Shown: positions 34,501 through 44,082 of the stretch, one piece after another
Position numbering within the stretch: position 1 is the stretch's first letter
Layout: the number at the start of each line of letters is the position of its first letter
DNA from: Paenibacillus sp. FSL R7-0337
GTDB lineage: Bacteria > Bacillota > Bacilli > Paenibacillales > Paenibacillaceae
DNA length: 64,000 nt
Direction of reading: 5' to 3'
NCBI RefSeq assembly: GCF_037969875.1
Contig: NZ_CP150218.1
Span: 310,001-374,000 of the forward strand
Position numbers and translations under genes: made by a program
Notes under the pieces: generated by a model
Told to the model about the DNA's origin: nothing
What the model saw: the letters and a program-made list of their open reading frames with translations, nothing else
The model's database searches: none

Positions 34501-34608
34501 ATGATGGATGTGTATATGATGGCAATGCTGGCAGCAATATTCACCGTGTTCTACGCGTTTGTACAATGGTGCAGCCGTGTGACCGATGAGCAAGGGGGGA
34601 CGGAGTAA
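34501..34608 (+). CDS. 35-residue membrane peptide preceding kdpF
   Basis: The frame encodes 35 residues: a Met-rich start (MMDVYMMAMLAA), one transmembrane helix (about 7-23) and a polar tail (RVTDEQGGTE). GGTGAGGAG lies upstream. Its TAA shares one base with the kdpF ATG (TAATG), strong evidence for coupled translation. It is too short for usual gene finding. Similar small peptides accompany kdp genes in some Gram-positives. It may be a Kdp assembly peptide. Confidence 0.6.
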   Translation: MMDVYMMAMLAAIFTVFYAFVQWCSRVTDEQGGTE

Positions 34609-34685
34609 TGGCGGTTGTCCTCGCAGCTACTGCACTGCTGTTTCTGTATTTGGGCTATGCTTTGATTCATCCTGAGAAATTCTAA
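34608..34685 (+). CDS. kdpF: KdpF, small subunit of the K+-transporting ATPase
   Basis: A 25-residue peptide that is one transmembrane helix ending in YLGYALIHPEKF, the typical KdpF end (YALI-x-PE-x-F). GGGGGGACGGAG precedes it. It stabilises the KdpFABC complex in the membrane. The kdpA start follows 19 bases later. Confidence 0.85.
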   Translation: MAVVLAATALLFLYLGYALIHPEKF

Positions 34686-34704
34686 CTACTAAGGAGGGCC
34701 ATCC

Positions 34705-36381
34705 GTGGGGATTGTACAGATTCTAGTCGTCATCTTAATACTCGTACTGCTGGTGAAGCCGGTGGGCACTTATCTATATCATGTATTCTCGAATGAACCG
34801 AACCGGACAGACCGGGTGTTCGGCGCAGCGGAGAAGGGGATTTATCGTCTGATCGGGCTGAAGCAGCGGGGCGGGATGTCCTGGAAGAAATATGCGCTCA
34901 GCTTCATCGTAACGAACATTGTACTGGTGGTATTCAGTTATCTCTTTCTGCGGCTGCAAAAGGGGCTTCCGCTCAACCCGGGCGGGATTGGCAATATGGA
35001 AGAGACCCTAACCTTCAACACGGTGATCAGCTTCATGACCAACACGAATCTGCAGCATTACAGCGGGGAGACGGGCGTATCCTACTTCTCTCAGATGGCG
35101 GTCATGACGATGCTGATGTTCACCTCGGCTGCCAGCGGCTTCTCGGTCGCGGTTGCTTTTGTCAGAGGGATTACAGGCCGCCGCTCGGTGGGGAACTTCT
35201 TCGAGGACTTCGTCAAAGCGCATATCCGGATCTTCATTCCGCTGGCACTGCTTGTAACAATGGCGCTTGTAGCTCTTCATGTGCCGCAAACCCTGAAACC
35301 TACGCTGGAAGTGAACACGCTCGAAGGGCAGACCCAGCAGATTGCGATCGGTCCGGTGGCCTCCCTGGAGTCCATTAAGCACATCGGCACGAACGGCGGG
35401 GGCTTCTTCGGAGCCAACGCTGCGCATCCATTTGAGAATCCGGGACCGCTGAGCAATGTGCTGGAGATCCTCTCCATGTGGCTGCTGCCCGCATCTCTGC
35501 CGTATATGTACGGGAAGTTCGCCGGGAACAAGCGGCAGGGCTGGATGATTTTTGGCGCGATGATGACGCTGTTCGTGGTATTGCTCGGAGTGAATTACGC
35601 TGCGGAAAGTGCAGGCAACCCGGCGATTAACGCCATGGGCATAGACGCTTCACAGGGCAGCATGGAGGGCAAAGAGGTCCGGTTCGGCATCGCACAGTCG
35701 GCGCTGTTCACCACCGTTACAACGGCGGCCACCACCGGCAGTGTGAACAATATGCATGATACGCTGACGCCGCTCGGCAGTATTACCCCGCTGACCCTCA
35801 TGATGCTGAATAACGTGTTCGGCGGCAAAGGTGTCGGGCTGATCAATATGCTCATGTATGCGATCCTCGGCGTGTTCCTCTGCGGGCTGATGGTGGGCCG
35901 GACGCCGGAGTTCCTGGGCCGCAAAATTGAACCACGGGAGATGAAGCTGATCGCCATCGCGATTCTGATTCATCCGCTGATTATACTGGTGCCGACGGCT
36001 GCTGCTTTTCTGACGGAGCTCGGTAAAGGCAGTATCAGTAACCCCGGCTTCCACGGAATGACCCAGGTGCTGTATGAATACGTATCGGCTGCGGCCAATA
36101 ACGGCTCAGGCTTCGAAGGGCTGGCGGATAATACCTCCTTCTGGAATATCACCACCGGGGTTGTCATGCTGCTGGGCCGGTATGTCTCGATGATCGCCAT
36201 GCTGGCGGTGGCCGGTTCCCTGCTGCGCAAGAAGCCGGTGCCTGAGACCATTGGAACCTTCCGCACAGACAACGGCCTGTTCACTGGCATCCTGATTGGT
36301 ACGGTGCTGATTATCGGCGCGCTGACCTTCCTGCCGGTGATTGTCCTCGGTCCGGTTGCTGAATATTTGACTTTACGGTAG
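34705..36381 (+). CDS. kdpA: KdpA, potassium-binding channel-like subunit
   Basis: Protein of 558 residues with ten hydrophobic segments and the four selectivity-loop regions: TNTNLQHYSGE, GTNGGGFFGANAAHPFENP, TTGSVNNMHD and AANNGSGFEG. It starts with GTG at 34705, preceded by AAGGAGG. It binds and conducts K+ coupled to ATP hydrolysis by KdpB. It forms an operon with kdpF, kdpB and kdpC. Confidence 0.97.
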   Translation: MGIVQILVVILILVLLVKPVGTYLYHVFSNEPNRTDRVFGAAEKGIYRLIGLKQRGGMSWKKYALSFIVTNIVLVVFSYLFLRLQKGLPLNPGGIGNMEETLTFNTVISFMTNTNLQHYSGETGVSYFSQMAVMTMLMFTSAASGFSVAVAFVRGITGRRSVGNFFEDFVKAHIRIFIPLALLVTMALVALHVPQTLKPTLEVNTLEGQTQQIAIGPVASLESIKHIGTNGGGFFGANAAHPFENPGPLSNVLEILSMWLLPASLPYMYGKFAGNKRQGWMIFGAMMTLFVVLLGVNYAAESAGNPAINAMGIDASQGSMEGKEVRFGIAQSALFTTVTTAATTGSVNNMHDTLTPLGSITPLTLMMLNNVFGGKGVGLINMLMYAILGVFLCGLMVGRTPEFLGRKIEPREMKLIAIAILIHPLIILVPTAAAFLTELGKGSISNPGFHGMTQVLYEYVSAAANNGSGFEGLADNTSFWNITTGVVMLLGRYVSMIAMLAVAGSLLRKKPVPETIGTFRTDNGLFTGILIGTVLIIGALTFLPVIVLGPVAEYLTLR

Positions 36382-36399
36382 GGAGAGGGAGAGAAGAGA

Positions 36400-38433
36400 A
36401 TGAGTACTGTACACAAAAAGAAGCTGCTGACGGGTCCCATCCTGCTAAGTGCTGCCAAGGATAGTCTGGTGAAGCTGAACCCGGTGACGTTAATGAAGAA
36501 TCCGGTCATGTTCGTCGTGGAGGTTGGGACGGTTATCGTCTTGCTCATGGTGCTTGCGCCCGGGTATTTCCATGCGGAGCATGCGGTGGGCTTCAATATA
36601 ACCGTGTTCTTCATCCTGCTGTTTACCGTGCTGTTCGCTAACTTCGCAGAAGCGCTGGCGGAGGGCCGGGGCAAGGCGCAAGCCGATTCGCTCAAAAAAA
36701 CCAAGCAGGACATCACCGCCAATAAGCTGGCAGGACCCTCGGTCAAGCAGGTGCCGGCCTCTGAGCTGCGCAAAGGCGATATCGTAATCGTCAGCCAGGG
36801 CGAACTGATTCCCGGCGACGGGGAAGTGACCGAGGGGCTGGCTTCTGTGGACGAATCGGCCATCACCGGGGAGTCGGCTCCGGTCATTAAGGAAGCTGGA
36901 GGCGACTTCGGCTCCGTGACCGGCGGTACCCGCGTAGTCAGCGACCAGATCAAGGTGCGGATCACCAGTGATCCGGGGGAATCGTTCCTGGACCGGATGA
37001 TCTCGCTGGTCGAAGGCGCGAAGCGCCAGAAGACACCGAATGAGATTGCTCTGAACACGCTGCTGATCAGCCTCACGATTATTTTCCTGATTGTCGTCGT
37101 CACCCTGCGTCCCATCGCGGATTATATCGGGGTGAAGCTGGAGATTCCGGTCATGATCGCACTGCTCGTCTGCCTGATTCCGACCACCATCGGCGGGCTG
37201 CTGTCGGCCATCGGGATTGCGGGAATGGACCGGGTGACGCAGTTCAACGTCCTGGCGATGTCCGGGAAGGCGGTGGAAGCCGCCGGGGATATCAATACGA
37301 TGATTCTGGATAAGACGGGGACGATTACCTTCGGGAACCGGATGGCCAGTGAGTTCGTTGCGGTAGGCGAAGCAACTGTAGCCGAGCTTGCGTCCTGGGC
37401 GGCGGTCAGCTCGCTGAAGGATGAGACGCCGGAAGGGCGCTCTGTCCTGGAGCTGGCGAAGAAGCTGGAACTCCAATATGACAGCAGCCTCGCGGACGGC
37501 GGGGAGTTCATTGAGTTCAAGGCAGAGAGCCGGATGAGCGGGATGGATCTGCGGGACGGGCGCTCAGTGCGTAAGGGAGCGGTCGATTCCGTGAAGAAGT
37601 GGGTGCTGTCCCGGGGCGGGGCCGTACCGTCCGATCTGGATACCAACTCGGATGCCATTGCACGGCTGGGCGGCACTCCGCTCGCGGTTGCCGTAGACAA
37701 CCGGATTTATGGGCTGATCTATCTGAAGGATACGGTGAAGCCCGGGATGAAGGAGCGCTTCGACGAGCTGCGCAGCATGGGGATCAAGACGATCATGTGT
37801 ACCGGGGACAACCCGCTGACCGCCGCTACGATTGCCCGTGAAGCCGGAGTCGATGATTTCATTGCCGAGAGTACCCCGGAAGATAAGATTGCGGTAATCC
37901 GCCGGGAGCAGAACGAGGGCAAGCTAGTAGCTATGACTGGAGACGGAACCAACGATGCTCCGGCGCTGGCTCAGGCCGATGTGGGGCTGGCGATGAACAG
38001 CGGGACAACCGCTGCCAAGGAAGCAGCCAATATGGTCGATCTGGATTCTGATCCGTCCAAGATCATCGAGGTTGTAGCCATCGGGAAGCAGCTCCTTATG
38101 ACACGCGGAGCGCTGACCACCTTCAGCATCGCTAACGATATTGCCAAATATTTTGCGATTATACCGGCGATGTTCACGCTCGCTATTCCTGAGATGGAAG
38201 CCCTGAACGTCATGGGGCTGGGTTCCCCAAGCTCGGCGATCATCTCGGCGCTGATCTTCAACGCCATCATCATCCCGCTGCTGATTCCGCTCGCTATGCG
38301 CGGGGTCTCCTATAAGCCGATGAGCTCCTCCAGACTGCTGACGCGCAACATTGTCATCTATGGTCTGGGCGGAGTCGCTGTTCCATTCGCCGGGATCAAG
38401 CTGATTGATATGATCGTCAGTATATGGATCTAG
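36400..38433 (+). CDS. kdpB: KdpB, P-type ATPase catalytic subunit
   Basis: Protein of 677 residues. The actuator motif is ITGES, the phosphorylation site DKTGT has Asp304, and the hinge is [11 protein letters not shown]. About seven transmembrane helices are present. It forms the phospho-intermediate that drives K+ import through KdpA. Length and motif positions are those of the family. The long antisense frames over this gene are GC-driven shadows. Confidence 0.98.
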   Translation: MSTVHKKKLLTGPILLSAAKDSLVKLNPVTLMKNPVMFVVEVGTVIVLLMVLAPGYFHAEHAVGFNITVFFILLFTVLFANFAEALAEGRGKAQADSLKKTKQDITANKLAGPSVKQVPASELRKGDIVIVSQGELIPGDGEVTEGLASVDESAITGESAPVIKEAGGDFGSVTGGTRVVSDQIKVRITSDPGESFLDRMISLVEGAKRQKTPNEIALNTLLISLTIIFLIVVVTLRPIADYIGVKLEIPVMIALLVCLIPTTIGGLLSAIGIAGMDRVTQFNVLAMSGKAVEAAGDINTMILDKTGTITFGNRMASEFVAVGEATVAELASWAAVSSLKDETPEGRSVLELAKKLELQYDSSLADGGEFIEFKAESRMSGMDLRDGRSVRKGAVDSVKKWVLSRGGAVPSDLDTNSDAIARLGGTPLAVAVDNRIYGLIYLKDTVKPGMKERFDELRSMGIKTIMCTGDNPLTAATIAREAGVDDFIAESTPEDKIAVIRREQNEGKLVAMTGDGTNDAPALAQADVGLAMNSGTTAAKEAANMVDLDSDPSKIIEVVAIGKQLLMTRGALTTFSIANDIAKYFAIIPAMFTLAIPEMEALNVMGLGSPSSAIISALIFNAIIIPLLIPLAMRGVSYKPMSSSRLLTRNIVIYGLGGVAVPFAGIKLIDMIVSIWI

Positions 38434-38479
38434 AAGAATTCCGGCAGACCATTGACTATACAAGGAGGGCGTAATCATC

Positions 38480-39100
38480 ATGGCACAATCTATTCATGAG
38501 ACAACCGGAGAGCAGGACTCCGCTTCAAAAGCAGATTTTTTCTTCACTACAGTGAGGTTAAGCATCGTATTCATTATTCTCTGCGGAATGATCTATCCGC
38601 TGGCTTCCACCGCGCTTGCCCAGGTGCTGATGCCTGCCCAGGCGAACGGCAGCCTGCTGAAGGATACGTCCGGGAAGGTGGTCGGTTCTGCGCTGATCGG
38701 GCAGAGCTTCACGAACCAGGCTATGTTCCAAAGCCGTGTGTCGAGTATCGGGTACAAGGCCGAGGCTTCGGGATCGAATAACTACGGGCCATCGAATCCT
38801 GATATGCTTCAGCGGACCAAGGATTCCATTGCCCAGTGGAAGCTGGATAATCCCGGCGTCCCAGTAAGTCAGCTCCCTGTGGATCTGATTACGAATTCCG
38901 GCTCGGGTCTTGATCCGCATATTTCACCGGCTGCGGCGCTCGTGCAGGTTCCCCGGATCAGCAAGCTGACCGGCATTCCGGCAGATACCCTTGAAGCGCT
39001 GGTGAAGGAGCATACCGAAGGGCGAGATTTGGGGCTTTTCGGAGAGAAACGGGTGAATGTCCTGAAGCTGAATCTGGCGCTGGCGGAGATGGGGAAATAA
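38480..39100 (+). CDS. kdpC: KdpC subunit
   Basis: Protein of 206 residues with one N-terminal transmembrane helix (about 25-45) and an extracellular domain with LIGQSFTNQAMFQSR, ASGSNNYGPSNP, and DLITNSGSGLDPHISP, the KdpC hallmarks. GGAGGG precedes the ATG. It is the last gene of the kdpFABC operon. Confidence 0.97.
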   Translation: MAQSIHETTGEQDSASKADFFFTTVRLSIVFIILCGMIYPLASTALAQVLMPAQANGSLLKDTSGKVVGSALIGQSFTNQAMFQSRVSSIGYKAEASGSNNYGPSNPDMLQRTKDSIAQWKLDNPGVPVSQLPVDLITNSGSGLDPHISPAAALVQVPRISKLTGIPADTLEALVKEHTEGRDLGLFGEKRVNVLKLNLALAEMGK

Positions 39101-39198
39101 GCAGGAGCGGACTGTCCCCCATATGTGAGCTATGTTGCAGTTCCTTAGCCTTTAGCAGTAAGTGTTATTTTGGGAGAAAGGAATATTTAGATGCAAAC

Positions 39199-39237
39199 AA
39201 GCCCGGAGCATCACGAGGACACTGCCGGGCTTCCCAC
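39199..39237. terminator. Shared terminator between kdpC and the convergent secreted-protein gene
   Basis: AAGCCCGG (39199-39206) and CCGGGCTT (39225-39232) pair around 18 bases. It can serve both strands, although the T tract is weak on each side. Confidence 0.6.
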
Positions 39238-39257
39238 ATTCTTTTTGGGGATATGCG

Positions 39258-40433
39258 CTAGCGGATTTTTTTCCAGGTCAAGCCGTTCTCCGAAAGGGAA
39301 ATTCCACCCTGATAGCCAATGCCGATAAACCATTGGCCCGCCTGAATGACATTCATGTTATTAGGTACGGTTAAGCCAAGGTCCGTCATCGTCCATTTTA
39401 CCCGGTCTGACGAAATTCCAGCTTTGCTGCGAATCACACCGGGGCTGTACCAGTACTTAACAAAGGTATAGTATTTGCTGCCCTTCTTATAGATCGGGCT
39501 TCGGCCAAACGGATTCACGATAGCGGAGGGAGCCTTCTGAATGGCAAACAGAATTCCGTTCTTGGAGGTATAGGTATTTCGCGCATCATACAAGGTGATG
39601 ACGCCATCAAGCGTGTATCCTTCCTGATTTAAATTGTAGCTCGTTTGGGGAACGTCATTCACACTAAACTTGTAGTTGAGGTCCTTTTTGACTGTTCCCG
39701 TTTGCTGGGTCCAGCTTGCCAAATTGGCCGACGTATACAGAACAAGCTCCGCATAGCGATTGTCATTGGCATCCGTCAGGAACTGGTTGCGGGACAACGT
39801 CATGGCCTGTCTTGATAAGAACTCATACTCCCCACAGTAGGCAGAGTATATGTTGCCGTTCCAGGTCAAGTAGTGCACTTCGACGGGCAACAGGCTGGCT
39901 TCCTTCCAATTCACTCCATTAGAGGACGTATATATGGGACTGATATCATCCGCTTGGCTGCCGGTCAGCACATATTGTCCATTTAAAAACTGAACATTGC
40001 CGATAGTTGTCGCTTTCCCGTTGCTTGATTCTAGGGTAAAGGGAGTCCATTTGTCGCCATTCGCAGACGTGTAGTTGCCAATCGCGGAATTGTATGAATT
40101 CACATGGATGACGGATAGGAAGAACCGTCCCTTGGCATAAAAAACGTTGTACATGTCACTGGAAGGCAGTTTTCGGGAAACCCACTTTTTCCCGTTGTCG
40201 TTTGTGACATTCAAGTAGGACGAGTTGGACACGACGATGATTGTACCTTGTCCATCCGCTGCGATGGCGGTAATTCCATCGCCCGTTGCCCGGTCAAAGG
40301 CTAACGGAAACTCCACTTCTTTGGCGGCTGCTTCCGGAGAGGGACTTGTTCCCTCTGCAAATGAAGCCGGGGCCAGCGACACCAGTAAACAAAGAATCAA
40401 AAGACCAAAAAGCCACTTTTTCAAATTGTGCAT
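39258..40433 (-). CDS. Secreted protein with Asp-box/propeller-like repeats
   Basis: Protein of 391 residues with a Sec signal peptide cut near SFA-EG (about residue 26). The mature part repeats a motif with an aromatic end, S/N-x-N-G-x-x-W: TNDNGKKWVS, TSANGDKWTPF, TSSNGVNWKEA and SENGLTWKKI. The spacing suggests a six- or seven-bladed beta-propeller as in sialidase or BNR proteins, without visible catalytic residues. It sits between the Kdp operon and the tandem KdpD-like gene, divergent from the latter by less than 100 bases. The role is unknown. An extracellular sensor or binding protein is possible. Confidence 0.75.
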   Translation of the reverse strand: MHNLKKWLFGLLILCLLVSLAPASFAEGTSPSPEAAAKEVEFPLAFDRATGDGITAIAADGQGTIIVVSNSSYLNVTNDNGKKWVSRKLPSSDMYNVFYAKGRFFLSVIHVNSYNSAIGNYTSANGDKWTPFTLESSNGKATTIGNVQFLNGQYVLTGSQADDISPIYTSSNGVNWKEASLLPVEVHYLTWNGNIYSAYCGEYEFLSRQAMTLSRNQFLTDANDNRYAELVLYTSANLASWTQQTGTVKKDLNYKFSVNDVPQTSYNLNQEGYTLDGVITLYDARNTYTSKNGILFAIQKAPSAIVNPFGRSPIYKKGSKYYTFVKYWYSPGVIRSKAGISSDRVKWTMTDLGLTVPNNMNVIQAGQWFIGIGYQGGISLSENGLTWKKIR

Positions 40434-40449
40434 GATTTTCCTCCTATGG

Positions 40450-40479
40450 TTGGTAAAGCGTTCAGAAGAAAATTATAGC
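40450..40479 (+). promoter_or_regulatory. Candidate promoter of the tandem KdpD-like gene
   Basis: TTGGTA (40450-40455), 17 bases, TTATAG (40473-40478). If used, the start of transcription is near 40485, which makes the ATG at 40484 unlikely and supports the GTG at 40523. Confidence 0.4.
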
Positions 40480-40522
40480 ATATATGGAGGATGTGCAGAG
40501 ACTATTGAAAGAAGGTGAGCCG

Positions 40523-42844
40523 GTGCCAACCTATAAACGCAAGTCCCCGGAGGACATCTTATATTCTATCTACCAGCTCCAGCGGGGACGGCTGAAGATC
40601 ATCATCGGCTCGGTCAGCGGCTCCGGCAAAACCTATCATATGCTGGAGGAAGGCAAGCTGCTGAAGCATCAGGGGATCGATGTCGTGATCAGTGCGGTCT
40701 CCACTATGGGCCGGGCGGAGACGGTTCAGCAGCTTGGCGATCTGGAGCGTGTGCCCAGTATTCACTGGCTGAAGGACGGCAAAGAAGAGAAGGATCTGCC
40801 GCTGGAGGCTCTGGTGGAGCGCAACCCTGAGGTGCTGCTGGTCGATGGTCTGGCCCACCGCAACCGTGCGGAGGCCCGCTTCCCGACCAGGCTTGCGGAC
40901 ATCCGTTATCTGATGGATCAGGGCATCAGCGTAATCACTACTATTAATGTCTATGAGCTGGCCGGTGTGGGGGAGCAAATCTATGAAATGACCGGCATCC
41001 GTGCGGATTGCACTGTGCCGCTCAATACACTGGAACTCGCCGATGAGGTGCGGCTGATCGATGTGTCCCCGGAGACCATTCTGAAGCGGCTGGAGGAGGG
41101 AGTGCTTGGAGAGGGCGCGCATCCGGCTCTATCCCTCAGAGGCAACCTTGGCGTACTCCGTGAGGTGTCGCTGCGGCTGATGGCGGAAGGGGTCAATGAT
41201 TCCCTGGAAAAGCACCGCGAGGCCGAGGGACTGATCGGCCCATCCGGCGCGACAGAGCGTATACTGGTATCCGCGCAGTATCACTGGAATGGTTCCCTCT
41301 ATATTAGAAGAGGACAGCAAATTGCCAAACGGCTGAACGGAGACCTGCTTATCGTTACCTTCCTCCTGCGCGGCCGCCCGCTGACCAAGGATCAGCAGGT
41401 ATTCAAGCGCTCCATCCGCAAGCTGACTGAACGGATTCAGGCCCGGTTCGAGGAGCTGGAGCTGCTGCGTCTGCGGATGCTGCCCACCATGCTTGTGCGC
41501 TATGCCATTCAGAACAATGTCACCCGAATTGTGATGGGGCATTCGCAGAAAAGCCGCTGGCAGGAGAAGTGGCAAGGCTCCATTGCCAGCCGTGTCCTGC
41601 GCCGGACGCGTAATATTGACGTGTTCCTGATGGCTGACCGTGCCGAGCAGGAAGGAGAACGGGTGCTGCCCGTCCGTCCTGCCGTGAAGAAGGCGGCAGA
41701 ACCGTTCCACCGGCTGACCGGCCGGGAGCTGGAGCGGCGGATTGAAGATATCCGCCGAGGTACCTTCAAGGTGTATATTGGCGCAGCCCCCGGCGTTGGC
41801 AAAACCTACAAGATGCTCCAGGAAGGCAATCTGCTGCTGGGCAGGGGCATCGATGTGGTCATCGGGCTGCTGGAGACCCATGGGAGAGAGGAAACCGGCA
41901 AGCAGGTGGGCGGGTTAACGATGATTCCGAGAGCGCGGATTGCCTACCAGTCCACCGAGCTTACGGAGATGGACACAGCGGCCATTATCGCCCGCCGTCC
42001 CGAGGTGGTGCTGGTGGATGAGCTGGCCCACACCAATGTTCCCGGAAGCCTGACCCGCAAGCGTTACGAGGATGTCATCCAGCTGCTGGAGAACGGGATC
42101 TCTGTCATTACCACGGTCAATGTGCAGCATTTGGAGAGCCTGAACGATGCGGTGGAGCAGTTAACCGGCGTGCGTGTGCGCGAGACGGTGCCGGATGCCA
42201 TTCTGCGGATGGCGAGTGAGGTGGAGCTGATTGATGTCACTCCGCAGATGCTGCAGCAGCGGATGCGGGAAGGGAAGATCTATGCGCGGGAGAAGGTCAA
42301 TCAGGCGCTGGAGTCTTTTTTCAAAATCGGCAATCTGATCGCGCTGCGTGAGCTGGCCCTGCGCGAGATTGCCGATGATGTGGATGAGCGGCTGGAGGCC
42401 TGGGAACGGGAGCCTGCCTTGCGCGGACCTTGGAGCAGACGGGAGGTCATCTTCGTCTGTGTAGACACAGGGCCGCAGGCTGAACGGCTGGTCCGCCGCG
42501 GCTTTCGCATTGCACACCGCCTGAAGGCGGAATGGCATGTACACTACGTGCACTGTGCCCGCATGAAGACGGTGGAGGAGCAGAAACGGCTGGATACGCT
42601 AAAGGCTCTGACCGAACGGCTGGGCGGGGTAATGGACATTACAGAGGCGGGAAGCCGCAAGCATCTCTATAAGCATCTGCTCCAGCGGATGAATGACATG
42701 CAGACTACGCAGGTTATCATCGGCCAGTCCCGCAGACACTTCTTGCGCAGCCTGTTCTCGGTGAGCTTCGTTCAATATCTGCTTCGGCATGCCCGGCATA
42801 TGGATATGCTGATCGTGGCCGTTCATACGCAGATGATGGAATGA
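40523..42844 (+). CDS. Kinase-less tandem KdpD sensor protein (KdpD-USP twice)
   Basis: Protein of 773 residues from the GTG at 40523 (AAGGTGAG upstream). An ATG at 40484 adds 13 residues without a ribosome site. It is two copies of the KdpD N-terminal cassette: KdpD domain (about 10-215) and USP-like domain (245-375), then KdpD domain (405-610) and USP-like domain (630-773). The Walker A lysines are Lys36 and Lys427. The second Walker B is canonical (DELAHTN, Asp499-Glu500), whereas the first reads DGLAHRN with Gly109 in place of Glu. No transmembrane helix, HisKA or ATPase domain is present. It probably modulates KdpD signalling or binds a nucleotide such as c-di-AMP. Function is inferred. 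Confidence 0.85.
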   Translation: MPTYKRKSPEDILYSIYQLQRGRLKIIIGSVSGSGKTYHMLEEGKLLKHQGIDVVISAVSTMGRAETVQQLGDLERVPSIHWLKDGKEEKDLPLEALVERNPEVLLVDGLAHRNRAEARFPTRLADIRYLMDQGISVITTINVYELAGVGEQIYEMTGIRADCTVPLNTLELADEVRLIDVSPETILKRLEEGVLGEGAHPALSLRGNLGVLREVSLRLMAEGVNDSLEKHREAEGLIGPSGATERILVSAQYHWNGSLYIRRGQQIAKRLNGDLLIVTFLLRGRPLTKDQQVFKRSIRKLTERIQARFEELELLRLRMLPTMLVRYAIQNNVTRIVMGHSQKSRWQEKWQGSIASRVLRRTRNIDVFLMADRAEQEGERVLPVRPAVKKAAEPFHRLTGRELERRIEDIRRGTFKVYIGAAPGVGKTYKMLQEGNLLLGRGIDVVIGLLETHGREETGKQVGGLTMIPRARIAYQSTELTEMDTAAIIARRPEVVLVDELAHTNVPGSLTRKRYEDVIQLLENGISVITTVNVQHLESLNDAVEQLTGVRVRETVPDAILRMASEVELIDVTPQMLQQRMREGKIYAREKVNQALESFFKIGNLIALRELALREIADDVDERLEAWEREPALRGPWSRREVIFVCVDTGPQAERLVRRGFRIAHRLKAEWHVHYVHCARMKTVEEQKRLDTLKALTERLGGVMDITEAGSRKHLYKHLLQRMNDMQTTQVIIGQSRRHFLRSLFSVSFVQYLLRHARHMDMLIVAVHTQMME

Positions 42845-42959
42845 GGCGGCTTGGCGTCATAGGAGCGATACGGTAATGTACAATTTACACGGGTTTGTTC
42901 AGTAATTGACATCCCTGGCACCATTGGCAATTGCGCGATTGAGTCCCCGCCGCTAACAT

Positions 42960-42977
42960 AATGAACAGATGTTCATT
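42960..42977. promoter_or_regulatory. Perfect 8-bp inverted repeat before the ketopantoate reductase-like gene
   Basis: AATGAACA-GA-TGTTCATT lies 36 bases before the ATG, in a position suited to a TetR-family operator. No regulator gene is adjacent. Confidence 0.55.
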
Positions 42978-43013
42978 TAAATACAACTGTTTGAAGCGGA
43001 GAGGGGATTCGAA

Positions 43014-43955
43014 ATGAGAATATTAGTGATCGGTGCAGGGGTAATAGGCAGTTATTTGGCACATGTGCTGGTACGGGGCGGGAATGAGGTCACCATACTG
43101 GCCAGAACGAAGCGGGCGGGCCAATTGCAGAAGGACGGACTGGTCCTTCGGCATTATTTTCAGCGCAAAACGACTGTGGATCAGGTGAAGGTTATATCCG
43201 AACTGCGGAGGGACGATGTCTATGATCTGATCTTCGTAGTGATGAAATACAATGACTTCCCGGCCGTGCTGCCGGCACTGGCGGACAACGACAGTAAGAA
43301 TATTGTGCTTGTCGGCAATAACGGAGATACCCGCGGGATGCAGCAGTTCTTCAACGAGAATAGCCGGATTCCGCAGAATATTGCGTTTGGCTTCCAGATT
43401 AACGGGGGGACCCGTGAGGAAGATGGGCGTGTCATCGTTGTAAGCGGTGGCGGCAAGATGGTGCTGGGCAGTCTGGAGGGTGAGGTTCCGTTCAGGACAG
43501 AGCTTTCGGAGGCCTTCCGGCAGACGAAGTATAAGCTGGATTATTCACAGGATATTAACGCGTGGCTCCTGAGTCACATTGTTTCAATTGTCCCGGTGAT
43601 GTCGGTCATTTATCTCTATGATTTTGATCTGGCAAAAGCAAGCAAAGACTCCGCCCGCTGGAAACAGGCGGTTGCCCTAATGGATGAAGGGTTCCGCGTG
43701 CTCTCCGCACTGGGCTTACCCGTTAATCCCGCCTCCCTGGTTAACGGGGCGAAAAAGCACCCGGCACTGCTCGCCCAAGGGTTGAGACTGGTACAAAAGC
43801 TGCCCTTCATGAAGCTGATCGATGGCTCATTTAGCGAGATTGCAGCGCTCTATCAAGCCTTTGAACCTCTGATGCAGCAGGCCAATCTCTCCACACCGGC
43901 GTGGGATGACTTCAAGCAGCAGACGATGAGGAAATATGCGCTGGAGCAGGCCTAG
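43014..43955 (+). CDS. Ketopantoate reductase family (ApbA/PanE-like) oxidoreductase
   Basis: Protein of 313 residues. The N-terminal Rossmann motif GAGVIGSYLA binds NADP. The central region has the KYNDF and GNNGDTRGM segments, and the C-terminal helical ApbA_C domain follows. The catalytic Lys of true PanE is not obvious, and no pantothenate genes are nearby, so it is better called a PanE-like reductase of unknown substrate. GGAGAGGGG precedes the ATG. Confidence 0.85.
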   Translation: MRILVIGAGVIGSYLAHVLVRGGNEVTILARTKRAGQLQKDGLVLRHYFQRKTTVDQVKVISELRRDDVYDLIFVVMKYNDFPAVLPALADNDSKNIVLVGNNGDTRGMQQFFNENSRIPQNIAFGFQINGGTREEDGRVIVVSGGGKMVLGSLEGEVPFRTELSEAFRQTKYKLDYSQDINAWLLSHIVSIVPVMSVIYLYDFDLAKASKDSARWKQAVALMDEGFRVLSALGLPVNPASLVNGAKKHPALLAQGLRLVQKLPFMKLIDGSFSEIAALYQAFEPLMQQANLSTPAWDDFKQQTMRKYALEQA

Positions 43956-44007
43956 GATGAACGGATACGGAGAATAGATGAACAGATGAACAAATCAACT
44001 CCTCCAA

Positions 44008-44057
44008 AAGAACAGCTCAGGAAGCTCCGCTTAGGCGGAGTTTGCTGGGCTGTTCTT
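44008..44057. other. Long interrupted hairpin downstream of the PanE-like gene
   Basis: AAGAACAGC (44008-44016) pairs with GCTGTTCTT (44049-44057), with inner CAG/CTG and CTCCGC/GCGGAG stems. No T tract follows, so it may act as a weak terminator or an mRNA 3' stabiliser. It directly precedes the 51-bp array. Confidence 0.6.
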
Positions 44058-44082
44058 GCTCTTGCGAGTAGGTGAAGGACCA

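Noticed and set aside
35970..37476. Antisense frames of over 300 codons opposite kdpA and kdpB
   Set aside because: They are shadows of GC-rich, strongly conserved kdp genes, with no start signals and no recognisable fold.
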